Below, one piece after another: positions 39,295 to 47,941 of a stretch of DNA of 50,367 nucleotides. The notes below the pieces were generated by a model. The model had not been told where the DNA came from. It saw only the letters and a program-made list of their open reading frames with translations, and made no database searches. This DNA comes from an uncultured Oscillospiraceae bacterium. Its GTDB lineage: Bacteria > Bacillota > Clostridia > Oscillospirales > Acutalibacteraceae. The stretch is from the NCBI GenBank assembly GCA_900540535.1, contig UQGM01000015.1:1-50367 (forward strand), in the 5' to 3' direction. The position numbers and the translations under genes were made by a program. Each line of letters starts with the position of its first letter. Position 1 is the first letter of the stretch.

Positions 39295-41019
39295 TTAGTT
39301 TTTGATGTTTTCTGCGTGTCTTCTGATTTTCTGAGTTGTGGTCTTCACAAATTCGGTTTCCCTTATATCAAAGCTCTTTATAGCCTTATAGCTGGGAAGC
39401 TTTTTATTTACATCCCTTACAACATTTTTTATTACGCTCTTAATCTCTTCAATTGTAGGAGACTGCTTTTTAAGCTCCTTTGTAATTTCCTCCAAATTCG
39501 GGAATATCTTAGCTGCAACTAAAATATCATCGTTTTCTTCAGACTCAATGCCCACAACAAGAGATTCACTGATAAGTGGACTTTTATTGAGGTGGAACTC
39601 AACCTCTTCGGGATATATATTTTTACCATTCTTTGTAACTATGACGTTCTTAATTCTTCCGCTGATACGGTAGTGCCCGTTTTCATCAACGCTGCCCAAA
39701 TCTCCTGTTCTGAACCAGCCGTCCTCACTGAGAACCTTTGCTGTCTCTTCAGGATCGTTATAATATCCCAGCATGACCATAGGTCCCCTTACGCAGATTT
39801 CACCGATTCCGTTTTCATCGGGATTTATAATCTTTACCTCTACCTCAGGCAGCGGTACGCCAACTGAATCGGGAAGTGAAACATGGTCGTTGTTGCCTAT
39901 TACAAGAGGAGCACATTCCGTAAGTCCATAGCCTAAATAGAGAGGTATGCCAAAGCTCATAAAATCCTTTGCAATATCAGGATTCATGGGGGCTGCGCCG
40001 GCGATTATAAGTCTCAATTCTCCGCCGAAAACTTTCTGGATTTCGGCAAAAACCTTTCTGCTTATATCAAGACCCAAAGCGTTTCCCACATTTGAAAGAG
40101 CTTTTCCTACACCGAAAATAAGCTTTCCACCTTTTTTGGCATCAACCTTTTTCATAATGCCGGCATGAACCTTTTCGAGCATCAGCGGAACTGTTATGAA
40201 CAGTGTAGGGCGTACTTCCTGGAGATTCTTCATAACATATCTGAGTCCCTCACAGAAGCTTATGCAGGCTCCTGAATAAAGCATAAGGATAAGACTGGTA
40301 CATTCATAGGTGTGATGAAGAGGAAGAATAGAGAGCACTTTATCGGTGGGATTAATCTTTACAACTCCGCTCAAAAGGTATATATCGGCGCAGATGTTCC
40401 TCTGACAGAGCATTACTCCCTTTGCCATACCTGTTGTACCGGAAGTAAAGAGGAGCACTCCGAGAGCTTCCGGGTCAATCTCACGATTTAAATATTCATC
40501 GTTTCCCTTTTCAAAGCTCTCTTTTCCACGGGAAAAATATTCATCAAAATACTCGGTATCAGGATATTCGCTGCGTATATCATCAAAGCAAATAAATTTT
40601 ACTTCCTTTGCAATATCGCTGTTTTCCTTTAAAATTTTTACAGCTGATTTTTTATCAAGGAAAATCGCCTTTGTATCCGACACTTTAAGAATATTACATA
40701 CATCATCAACAGGCAGATCTTTATCTATGGGAACAGCTACTCCCGCTCCGCAGACAACGGACATATACGAGAGCATCCATTTATAGGAGTTTGCACCCAT
40801 AACAGCTATTTTTACATTTTTTAAACCGCTATTCATGTGTTCTGTACCAAGGCAGTTTACTTCATGCAAAAAGTTTTTATAGGTCACATCATAAAACTCA
40901 CCTGATGAGTTTTTAAGACGAAAAGCAGGTCTGTCTCCATAAAGCTCCACACTTTGACGGAGAAGATCTCTGATATCTCTCGTTTTTCTCATTGGATAAA
41001 AAGCTATACTGTTCTGCAT
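39295..41019 (-). CDS. AMP-dependent acyl-CoA ligase (FadD-like), copy 2
   Basis: Activates a carboxylic acid, probably a fatty acid, with ATP and CoA. 574 residues. ATP motif FTSGTTGMAKGVML near residue 190, LPLHHTYECT, the GYGLTECAPL motif, WFRTGDLGSVDENGHYRISGR hinge and the C-terminal catalytic lysine region TTQKIRRH. No membrane segment. It is a paralogue of the neighbouring upstream gene, with the same N-terminus style (FYPMRKTRDIRDLL). Separate transcription is suggested by the 189-nt gap. Physiological acid unknown. Confidence 0.9.
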   Translation of the reverse strand: MQNSIAFYPMRKTRDIRDLLRQSVELYGDRPAFRLKNSSGEFYDVTYKNFLHEVNCLGTEHMNSGLKNVKIAVMGANSYKWMLSYMSVVCGAGVAVPIDKDLPVDDVCNILKVSDTKAIFLDKKSAVKILKENSDIAKEVKFICFDDIRSEYPDTEYFDEYFSRGKESFEKGNDEYLNREIDPEALGVLLFTSGTTGMAKGVMLCQRNICADIYLLSGVVKINPTDKVLSILPLHHTYECTSLILMLYSGACISFCEGLRYVMKNLQEVRPTLFITVPLMLEKVHAGIMKKVDAKKGGKLIFGVGKALSNVGNALGLDISRKVFAEIQKVFGGELRLIIAGAAPMNPDIAKDFMSFGIPLYLGYGLTECAPLVIGNNDHVSLPDSVGVPLPEVEVKIINPDENGIGEICVRGPMVMLGYYNDPEETAKVLSEDGWFRTGDLGSVDENGHYRISGRIKNVIVTKNGKNIYPEEVEFHLNKSPLISESLVVGIESEENDDILVAAKIFPNLEEITKELKKQSPTIEEIKSVIKNVVRDVNKKLPSYKAIKSFDIRETEFVKTTTQKIRRHAENIKN

Positions 41020-41099
41020 ATTAAAAAAATCTCTCTTTCTGAATTTATAAATCTCTTCAGTTTTAAACTCACTGAAGCCGATGTGCCGCCATTATAACA

Positions 41100-41133
41100 T
41101 TACCGGTTATCTAAAAAAATAGATAACCGGTAA
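41100..41133. repeat. 13-bp inverted repeat between the two acyl-CoA ligase genes
   Basis: TTACCGGTTATCT-N8-AGATAACCGGTAA. On the minus strand it is directly followed by TGTTATAATGG, where TATAAT (41094-41099) could be a -10 box for the downstream ligase gene, so the repeat would overlap its promoter. No T-run follows on either strand, so it is a poor terminator. It may be an operator or a processed 3' end. Confidence 0.6.
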
Positions 41134-41208
41134 GATTTACACTAATTTTAAAATGAAAGATTTTTGTTAATAATGTTCACGGACTGTTCATAGTTTGCCT
41201 ATGACCTA

Positions 41209-42981
41209 TTATTGATTATCGCTTTCCTTATGTCCTGAATCTTTAGCTTTCTCCTTATCTTTTATTTCCTCTGCATAGCGCTTTATTTTCTGAGTTGTGG
41301 TTTTGATAAACTCGGTTTCTCGGATGTCGAAATCCTTTATAGCTTTGTATTTCGGAAGCTTTTTATTGACATCCTTTATAACTTCTTTGATTGCAGAGGT
41401 AATTTCTTCCATAGACGGTGAGGGCTTTTTAAGAGCCTTTGTAAGTTCTTCAAAGTTGGGGAAAATTTTTGCAGTAACGGTTACGTCGTCATTATCTCCG
41501 TCATCCTTACCCACAACAATTGATTCACTGATAAGGGGACTGTTATTGAGATAAAACTCAACCTCTTCTGGATAGATATTTTTACCATTCTTTGTAACGA
41601 TAACATTTTTTATTCTTCCGGAAATTCTGTAATGACCGTGCTCATCAACTGTTCCTATATCACCGGTTTTAAACCAACCGTCCTCATCGAACACCTTTGC
41701 TGTCTCTTCGGGATTTTTATAATATCCCATCATAACCATGGGACCCTTTACACAAATTTCACCTATACCGTTTTCATCGGGATTGATTATTTTAGCTTCA
41801 ACACCGGGAAGAGGCACACCAACGGAATCTGCAAGCTCAAGACGGTCATTGTTGCCTATTACAAGAGGTGAACACTCCGTAAGTCCATAGCCAAGGTAAA
41901 CATGGATACCAAAGCTCTTGAAGTCCTTTACAACCTCGGGATTTACGGGAGCAGCGCCTGTAATAATAAGGCGAAGCTTTCCGCCAAATACTTTCTGAAT
42001 TTCACCAAAAATCTTATCACGGACATTGATACCCAATGCGCTGGAAGCATTTGTAATGGCTTTACCAACGCTGAGCATCAGCTTTCCGCCCTTTTTCTCC
42101 CCTGCCTTCTTCATAATATTATGATGGAACTTTTCAAGCATAAGGGGAACTGTTACAAATACAGTAGGCTGAACCTCCTGAAGATTGCGGACAATGTATC
42201 TGAGTCCCTCGCAATAAGCAATGCAAGCACCGGAATACATAATCATTGTAAAGCCTAAAGTACATTCATAAGTGTGATGAAGAGGCAGAATAGAAAGGAG
42301 TCTGTCCTCAGGATAAATTTTTACAACTCCGCTTAAAAGTGAAATATCTGAACAGATGTTTCTGTGACTGAGCATAACACCCTTTGCCATACCTGTTGTG
42401 CCGGAAGTGAAAATCAGTATTCCCATAGCTTCGGCATCAATTTCAGCATCGATAAATTCTCTGAATCCCTCTGCGAAAATCTTTTTTCCTTCTTCAAGAC
42501 ATTCATCAAAAAATAAAGCAGACGGAACTTCTTCTCTTATATCATCAAAACAAATAATTTTAAAGTTTTCGGGAAGCTCCTCAAAATGCTCCGCAAAAAG
42601 CTTTGAAGCTTTTTTATCAAGAAAAATTGCTGAAACCTCACCGACTTCAATAATGTTTTTAATGTCATTAAAGGGAAGGTCCTTATCTATGGGAACAACT
42701 ACACCTGTTCCGCAGACAATTGACATATATGAAAGAGCCCATTTATATGAATTGGCTCCCATAACAGCTATATGAGCGTCTTTATAGCCGTCTGCAACAA
42801 GTTTTGAACCTAATGAATTTATTTCATTGTAAAACTCTTTATATGTAACGTTATAATACTCTCCGCTGCTGTTTTTAAGCATGAAAACAGGTTTATCCGC
42901 AAATAAATCTGCGCTTTGAGTAATCATATCCTTGATATTTGCTATCTTCCTAATTGGGTAAAAGGTTGTTATGTCGTTCAT
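41209..42981 (-). CDS. AMP-dependent acyl-CoA ligase (FadD-like), copy 1
   Basis: 590 residues, colinear with the following paralogue. Motifs: LIFTSGTTGMAKGVML, LPLHHTYECTLG, GYGLTECSPLVIGNND, KTGDIGTVDEHGHYRISGR and the end TTQKIKRYAEEI. It has a hydrophilic C-terminal tail of about 15 residues (KDKEKAKDSGHKESDNQ) missing from the other copy. The pair probably arose by local duplication. A role in fatty acid recycling or lipid-like substrate activation is inferred. Confidence 0.9.
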   Translation of the reverse strand: MNDITTFYPIRKIANIKDMITQSADLFADKPVFMLKNSSGEYYNVTYKEFYNEINSLGSKLVADGYKDAHIAVMGANSYKWALSYMSIVCGTGVVVPIDKDLPFNDIKNIIEVGEVSAIFLDKKASKLFAEHFEELPENFKIICFDDIREEVPSALFFDECLEEGKKIFAEGFREFIDAEIDAEAMGILIFTSGTTGMAKGVMLSHRNICSDISLLSGVVKIYPEDRLLSILPLHHTYECTLGFTMIMYSGACIAYCEGLRYIVRNLQEVQPTVFVTVPLMLEKFHHNIMKKAGEKKGGKLMLSVGKAITNASSALGINVRDKIFGEIQKVFGGKLRLIITGAAPVNPEVVKDFKSFGIHVYLGYGLTECSPLVIGNNDRLELADSVGVPLPGVEAKIINPDENGIGEICVKGPMVMMGYYKNPEETAKVFDEDGWFKTGDIGTVDEHGHYRISGRIKNVIVTKNGKNIYPEEVEFYLNNSPLISESIVVGKDDGDNDDVTVTAKIFPNFEELTKALKKPSPSMEEITSAIKEVIKDVNKKLPKYKAIKDFDIRETEFIKTTTQKIKRYAEEIKDKEKAKDSGHKESDNQ

Positions 42982-43152
42982 GTTATATCACTCTTTCTAA
43001 GTAATCAGCAAATTATAAATATACATTATGATTTTATCACAAACAAGCTCAATTAGCTATACTAAAAAAGAAATGTTAATATTGTGTTAAAAATTAATAC
43101 AGTTTGACTATTGACTTTATATTGAGAAAAAATAAAAACTGAGGTGAATAAT

Positions 43153-43314
43153 GTGAAAAATAAGAAAAAAATCAATCCTATGGAAACAAAAGGTGCATAT
43201 ATCACTCAGCCTATCAGTCAGGCTGACAAACGTTCAAGGGATGCTAAAATAGCAATGCCAAACGATGAAAATGTTGAGAGAAACAAAAAGTGGATAGAAG
43301 AAAATAAACTTTAA
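43153..43314 (+). CDS. Small DUF3787-type (CDIF630_02480 family) spore protein
   Basis: 53 residues from GTG at 43153, with GAGGTG 6 nt upstream. KNKKKINPMETKGAYITQ and a C-terminal KKWIEENKL fit the small clostridial spore protein family (recognised by pattern, not searched). Rich in Lys and Asn, no hydrophobic segment. Monocistronic, ended by the terminator at 43339. An ATG overlapping at 43151 is out of frame. TTGACT repeats lie upstream, but the -10 box is not clear. Confidence 0.8.
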   Translation: MKNKKKINPMETKGAYITQPISQADKRSRDAKIAMPNDENVERNKKWIEENKL

Positions 43315-43335
43315 GTTCTGAAGATTTTTTGCCAC

Positions 43336-43370
43336 AAAAAGCGGCTGCATATTAAAGCAGCCGCTTAAAT
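43336..43370. terminator. Bidirectional terminator
   Basis: AAGCGGCTGC-ATATTAAA-GCAGCCGCTT, perfect 10-bp stem, with AAAAA before and TAAAT after. Serves the small spore gene and the convergent oxidoreductase gene. Confidence 0.85.
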
Positions 43371-43382
43371 TATAAGGGAAAC

Positions 43383-45458
43383 TTATTTTAGACTCCTTGC
43401 AGTATCAAAAGCCTCTCTTGTAGCCGAAGCTATTCTGCCCGGTTTATGGGCATCGCCTATTACAAAAACGTTGCTGAAATTATTTTTAATATCATCAACT
43501 ATTTCGTTGCAGCTTCTTACACCTACGGAAAGTACTACAAGATCTATGGGGAAATCTGTTTTGATACCGTCAATAACATCTTCCAGCTCTATTGTTCTGT
43601 CAGTTACTTTAACAAGCTTCTGACTTGTAACAATCTGCACTCCACGCTCTTTGAGCTTCGGAAGAATATTATCCGTATGCTGATGATAAGTTCCGGGAGC
43701 TACTGTATCAGCCATTTCAACTATAATTACATCATTGCCATTTTCCGCCAGCATATCAGCAGTTTCGAGTCCTGTCATTCCAGAACCGATAACAGCAATT
43801 TTTTTCTTTTCCGGTTTAATAGTACCGTCCAGAATCTCTGTTACAGTACATACGTTTTTGCCGTCTGCTCCCTCTATTCTCGGACGTATTGCTTTAGCTC
43901 CCGTTGCTACAAATACCGCATAGGGATTTATCTCTTTAAGCTTTTCTACTGTTGCAGGAGTATCGAGAAATATTTTAGCTCCGTACTTTCTCGCAGCTGT
44001 TTCCAAATCCTCGTAGCACCAGCTGATTTTTTCCTTATGAGGCGGTTTATTGGCAAGCTGAAGCTGTCCGCCGATGAATTTTTCCTTTTCAAAAACAACG
44101 GGCTTAAATCCCCTTCTGCCAAGGGTTTCTGCTGCCATAAGTCCCGCAGGACCCGCTCCGATAATGGCAACTGTACGTCCGGCACCGTCCTTTGGCGGAT
44201 CTTTTGGAACTCCAACTTCACGGGCGGTTCTCGGATTTACCGCACACTGACCGGGGATACCATAAAATGCATTTGTAAGCATGCTTTCAAAGCACCACAG
44301 ACAGCAAATACATCTTTTGATTTCTTTTGTCCTGCCCTCTTTTGCTTTATTTGCCCAGTCAGGATCAGCCAAAAGAGGTCTGCCAAGACTTACAAAGTCC
44401 TGTGTACCCTCTTCTATCTGCTGCTCCGCCTGTTCAGGACTGCGAATAAGGTTAGCTGCTAAAACAGGTATGCTTACGCTTTCCTTAACAGCCTTTGCAA
44501 GATATTTTCTCCAGCCGACCTCGAATTCTACAGGCTCGAGCCAGTAATTCATTGCTTCATAAGAACCCGATGAAATATCCAAAGCGGCAACACCTAATTT
44601 TTCAAGCTCTTTTGCAATCTTGATTCCCTCAGGAAGAGTTATTCCTTCGTCAGGATCCCCTAATTTGCTGTAAAATTCCTCAACGGAAAGGCGTACAATA
44701 ATCGGGAAATCTTCACCGCACTTTGCCTTTATATCTGCAATTATCTCAGAAACAAATCGCATACGGTTTTCAAATGAACCACCGTATTCATCTGTCCTCT
44801 TATTTGTATGAGGACTCAAAAACTGCTGTATAAGATATCCGTGAGCACCGTGGAGTTCTACTCCGTCGCCGCCTGCAAGCTTAACTCTCTTTGCGGCATC
44901 GCCAAATTCAGAAATGATTTTTTTAATCTCAGAAACACGAAGTGCACGTGTTTTCTGATTCTGATGTCTGCACGGAACAGCAGAAGGAGCAACTACAGGA
45001 AGAAGCAATCCTGTTTTTTCAAGCTGTTTATTATACTGCGCCAAGCCGAAAAATAAATCCCAGTAGCCGTTCCAGCGGCTGCCGATTGCCTGACTTATAT
45101 TCCATGTTCCGATGAGAATGGAATAGCTCTGTCTGCCCGGATGATGAAGCTGACAGAATATTTTCGTTCCGTGACGGTGTATTCTTGAAACCATTTTCGC
45201 AAATGGCTCAATATGTTTATCACGTGACATACCAAGCTGACGTGGAGCCAAAAGCCCTGTGCTGTCATCGACTCGGGTAGCTTCAGTAATTATAAGACCT
45301 ACTCCGCCCTTTGCACGCTCTTCATAATAAGCCATCATCTGCTCGTTTGGAGTACCGTCAATTGCGGCTACATCCATAACCATAGGCGACATGACAACTC
45401 TGTTCTTTATTGTCACATTACCTATTTTTCCCTCAGAAAAAAGTTTACTGTATTCCAA
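43383..45458 (-). CDS. OYE-like NADH:flavin oxidoreductase / 2,4-dienoyl-CoA reductase family
   Basis: About 691 residues. An FMN barrel opens with KIGNVTIKNRVVMSPM, and GVGLIITEAT, HGAHGYLIQQFLSPHTNKRTDEYGG follow. A 4Fe-4S site is indicated by CICCLWC plus a later cysteine (GQCAVN). The second half has FAD/NAD Rossmann motifs (AIIGAGPAGLMAAETLGRRG and AVIGSGMTGLETADMLAENG). Relatives include 2,4-dienoyl-CoA reductase, enoate reductases and the bile-acid-inducible BaiCD/BaiH enzymes. The TTG at 45458 is preferred (AAAGGGA 7 nt upstream and family start LEYSKLFSEG); a longer frame extends to 45503. No bai neighbours, so the substrate is unknown. Confidence 0.9.
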   Translation of the reverse strand: MEYSKLFSEGKIGNVTIKNRVVMSPMVMDVAAIDGTPNEQMMAYYEERAKGGVGLIITEATRVDDSTGLLAPRQLGMSRDKHIEPFAKMVSRIHRHGTKIFCQLHHPGRQSYSILIGTWNISQAIGSRWNGYWDLFFGLAQYNKQLEKTGLLLPVVAPSAVPCRHQNQKTRALRVSEIKKIISEFGDAAKRVKLAGGDGVELHGAHGYLIQQFLSPHTNKRTDEYGGSFENRMRFVSEIIADIKAKCGEDFPIIVRLSVEEFYSKLGDPDEGITLPEGIKIAKELEKLGVAALDISSGSYEAMNYWLEPVEFEVGWRKYLAKAVKESVSIPVLAANLIRSPEQAEQQIEEGTQDFVSLGRPLLADPDWANKAKEGRTKEIKRCICCLWCFESMLTNAFYGIPGQCAVNPRTAREVGVPKDPPKDGAGRTVAIIGAGPAGLMAAETLGRRGFKPVVFEKEKFIGGQLQLANKPPHKEKISWCYEDLETAARKYGAKIFLDTPATVEKLKEINPYAVFVATGAKAIRPRIEGADGKNVCTVTEILDGTIKPEKKKIAVIGSGMTGLETADMLAENGNDVIIVEMADTVAPGTYHQHTDNILPKLKERGVQIVTSQKLVKVTDRTIELEDVIDGIKTDFPIDLVVLSVGVRSCNEIVDDIKNNFSNVFVIGDAHKPGRIASATREAFDTARSLK

Positions 45459-45670
45459 AAAATCATCCCTTTCCAGTGATAAATTTATCAGCAATATTAT
45501 CAAAACTAATCAAGTGAATTGTACAACTTTTTGGTTCTTATGTCAATTTGATTATTATTTCAATTTAAAATTCAAATAGTCGTACAAAAAATAAATAATA
45601 TCAAACTGTATATTTATGGTAATAATCGCACAATACTTAAACATAAATATTATCGGGAGGGACAACGATA

Positions 45671-45964
45671 TTGGAAAAGAAAATACGTCTTCTCAGCGCA
45701 GAAAAGCTGAGAACTAAGGAAATTGAAACACCTGAACAAAAGCTATTGAATGAGATAAGAGACGTGTGCAGAAAAATTGAAACAGCATATGAGAATTTTG
45801 GCTACGAACAGGACGATGATCTTGTGGAAGCAACAATTTATGAAATTGAAGCTCTTAAGGCAAGGTACAGATATTTGCTAAGACTTGCCAAAAATCAAAA
45901 TGTAAAGTGTGAAGCCAGTATAGAAAAATGCAAAAACGAGTGGGTGATCGATAAAATGGGGTAG
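45671..45964 (+). CDS. DUF2508 (YaaL-like) family protein
   Basis: 97 residues from TTG at 45671, with GGGAGGGA 8 nt upstream. The core KLLNEIRDVCRKIETAYENF and LVEATIYEIEALKARYRYLLRLAK fits DUF2508, a helical family whose gene normally precedes bofA. The extended C-terminus (EASIEKCKNEWVIDKMG) ends at TAG where the bofA-like frame begins. recR, the usual upstream partner, is missing here. Function unknown. Confidence 0.82.
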   Translation: MEKKIRLLSAEKLRTKEIETPEQKLLNEIRDVCRKIETAYENFGYEQDDDLVEATIYEIEALKARYRYLLRLAKNQNVKCEASIEKCKNEWVIDKMG

Positions 45965-46224
45965 GTCTTACTGTAATCCTGTGCGCTGCGGCGGTTATAT
46001 CAACACTTGCAGTAATAGCCGCCGCAGTAAAAGGCGGACATGGGTTAAAAACTCTCGCACTCAGCGCTGCTCAGGGTATTGTCGCCTTATTTGCTGTAAA
46101 TGTTTTAGGAACATTAACCGGCGTTACAGTAGGTGTAAATGCTGTGTCCATATTTATAAGCTGTATCGGTGGTATCTCAGGAGTTATTATGCTTCTTGTA
46201 ATGAATGCTGTTTTTCTAAAATAA
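45955..46224 (+). pseudogene. bofA-like (pro-sigma-K processing inhibitor) ORF without a usable start
   Basis: The frame encodes about 88 residues: GVGLTVILCAAAV hydrophobic helix, GLKTLALSAAQGIVALFAVN, and a second membrane segment with FISCIGGISGVIMLLVMNAVF. Length and pattern fit BofA, a forespore-side inhibitor of sigma-K activation. No ATG/GTG/TTG occurs at the N-terminal end; the frame is bounded by TAA at 45952. Adding one base in ATGGGGTAGG would join it in frame to DUF2508 or restore an ATG start. Either a sequencing error, frameshift fusion, or decay. Confidence 0.65.
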
Positions 46225-46236
46225 TTACTACATAGG

Positions 46237-46265
46237 TTGACAAAATAAAATTAATCATCTATAAT
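46237..46265 (+). promoter_or_regulatory. Promoter of T-box-tyrS
   Basis: TTGACA and TATAAT are separated by exactly 17 nt, matching sigma-A consensus fully; transcription should start near 46272. Confidence 0.92.
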
Positions 46266-46271
46266 GCAGTA

Positions 46272-46535
46272 AAAGCTACGACGGGAAGGAGTAGCATGTT
46301 TTTCTTTGCAAAGAGAAGCTGCGGTTGGTGAAAGCAGCAGAAAGAAAGCTTGTGAAATACATCCCCGAGCTGCAGGCTGAAGCCTTTTGGTGTGTAGGCT
46401 GTGCCGTGTTCGCACGTTACTGCGAAAGGGTATATTTTTTGTACCCGTTAAGGCCGTTTTTGTGAGAAAACGGTAAATAGAGGTGGTACCGCGGTTTATT
46501 CCGCCCTCTGCTTTTTGCAGAGGGCTTATTTTTTT
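46272..46535 (+). ncRNA. T-box leader (tyrosine)
   Basis: The T-box sequence AGGTGGTACCGCGG is at 46481-46494, and an intrinsic terminator CCCTCTG-CTTTTTG-CAGAGGG with TTATTTTTTT lies at 46504-46535. Stem I has AAGAGAAGC and the GGTTGGTGAAAGC terminal part. The specifier codon TAC (46358-46360, in GTGAAATACATCC) agrees with tyrosine and the downstream tyrosyl-tRNA synthetase. Uncharged tRNA-Tyr would open the terminator. Confidence 0.95.
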
Positions 46536-46576
46536 GCAAAAAGCAAATAAAATAATTTTATTCGGAGGAATTAACA

Positions 46577-47800
46577 ATGGGAGTTTTCAGCGAACTCAAA
46601 GAGCGTGGCATAATTGCTCAGCTCACAAATGAAGAAAAAATTCAGGATTTACTTGAAAATCACAAGGGCGTCAAATTTTACATCGGCTTTGACCCCACTG
46701 CCGACAGCCTTCATGTAGGCCATTTTGTTCAGATTATGGTAATGGCTCACATGCAGCGTGCCGGACACGTGCCGATAGCTCTTTTCGGCGGCGGAACAGG
46801 AATGATAGGTGACCCTTCCGGAAAGACAGACATGAGAAAAATGCTCACCAAAGAGACAATTCAGCATAACATTGACTGCTTCCAGAAGCAGATGTCAAAG
46901 CTTGTTGATTTTTCCGGCGGCAAGGCAATCATGGTAAATAACGCCGACTGGCTTATGAACCTCAACTACATTGAATTTCTGAGAGAAGTCGGAGTTCATT
47001 TTTCAGTTAACAGAATGCTTGCAGCTGAATGCTACAAACAGCGTCTTGAGCGTGGCCTTTCATTCTTTGAAATGAACTACATGGTTATGCAGAGCTACGA
47101 CTTTCTTGAGCTTAACAGAAAGTACGACTGCTGCCTCGAGCTTGGCGGTGACGATCAGTGGAGCAACATTATAGGCGGTGTTGAGCTTATCAGACGTGCT
47201 GAGGGCAAAGAAGCTTACGGTATGACCTTCAAACTTCTTCAGACAAGCGACGGAAGAAAGATGGGCAAAACCGAAAAAGGTGCTGTTTGGCTTAATCCCG
47301 AAAAGACAAGCCCCTACGAGTTCTATCAGTACTGGCGTAATGTTGATGATGCCGACGTTACAAACTGCATGAAGATGCTCACCTTTATCCCCATGGATGA
47401 AATCAGAGAGTATGAGAAGCTTGAGGGCAGTGAAATCAACAAGGCTAAAGAAGTACTTGCCTTTGAGGTTACAAAGCTCATTCACGGCGAAGAAGAGGCA
47501 ATCAAGGCAAGAGATGCCGCAAAGGCTCTTTTCTCAAATAATGCAAATTCCGATAATATGCCTACAACAACTCTCACAGATGCTGATTTTGAAAACGGAG
47601 CTATAACAGTTATTGATGCAATGGTCAAAGCCGGACTTGTTAAGTCAAAGGGCGAAGCACGCCGTCTCATAACACAGGGCGGTGTTTCCGTAAATGACAA
47701 TAAGGTATCTGCTATTGATGAGGTTATCACCTGCGAGGATGCCGCTAAGGGAGTCGTAATTAAGAAAGGTAAAAAGATTTTCCATAAAATAGTAAAATAA
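46577..47800 (+). CDS. tyrS: Tyrosyl-tRNA synthetase
   Basis: Charges tRNA-Tyr. 407 residues, usual for bacterial TyrRS. The HIGH motif is HVGHF (in ADSLHVGHFVQI) with YIGFDPTADS before it; the KMSKS-like motif is GRKMGKTEKGA. The C-terminal S4-like domain (residues 340-407) has KSKGEARRLITQGGVSVN. CGGAGG lies 8 nt upstream. Controlled by the T-box with a TAC specifier. Confidence 0.97.
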   Translation: MGVFSELKERGIIAQLTNEEKIQDLLENHKGVKFYIGFDPTADSLHVGHFVQIMVMAHMQRAGHVPIALFGGGTGMIGDPSGKTDMRKMLTKETIQHNIDCFQKQMSKLVDFSGGKAIMVNNADWLMNLNYIEFLREVGVHFSVNRMLAAECYKQRLERGLSFFEMNYMVMQSYDFLELNRKYDCCLELGGDDQWSNIIGGVELIRRAEGKEAYGMTFKLLQTSDGRKMGKTEKGAVWLNPEKTSPYEFYQYWRNVDDADVTNCMKMLTFIPMDEIREYEKLEGSEINKAKEVLAFEVTKLIHGEEEAIKARDAAKALFSNNANSDNMPTTTLTDADFENGAITVIDAMVKAGLVKSKGEARRLITQGGVSVNDNKVSAIDEVITCEDAAKGVVIKKGKKIFHKIVK

Positions 47801-47814
47801 ATAAAAAATATTAA

Positions 47815-47855
47815 GAGCACGGAATATTTAACAAAAATATTCCGTGCATTTTGTT
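47815..47855 (+). terminator. Terminator after tyrS
   Basis: GCACGGAATATTT-AACAA-AAATATTCCGTGC followed by ATTTTGTTTT; 13-bp stem, 17 nt past the stop codon. Confidence 0.9.
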
Positions 47856-47941
47856 TTGCTATTGTCATATTTCCGTAACAATTCGTTAATAAGCTTATGG
47901 TAAAATTTATGATGTCAAATAATACACAAGGAGGGATAGTG

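Noticed and set aside
43446..44462. 338-codon plus-strand frame opposite the flavin oxidoreductase
   Set aside because: Its composition (rich in Cys, Tyr, Phe, Ser) is typical of an antisense shadow, and the minus-strand gene has clear motifs throughout.
43383..45458. Call as a bile-acid-inducible enzyme (BaiCD/BaiH)
   Set aside because: Only family similarity is visible; no other bai genes lie nearby, so the substrate is left open.
47866..47900. TAACAATTCGTTA before citrate synthase as an operator
   Set aside because: Imperfect and short; no second copy near the acn operon.
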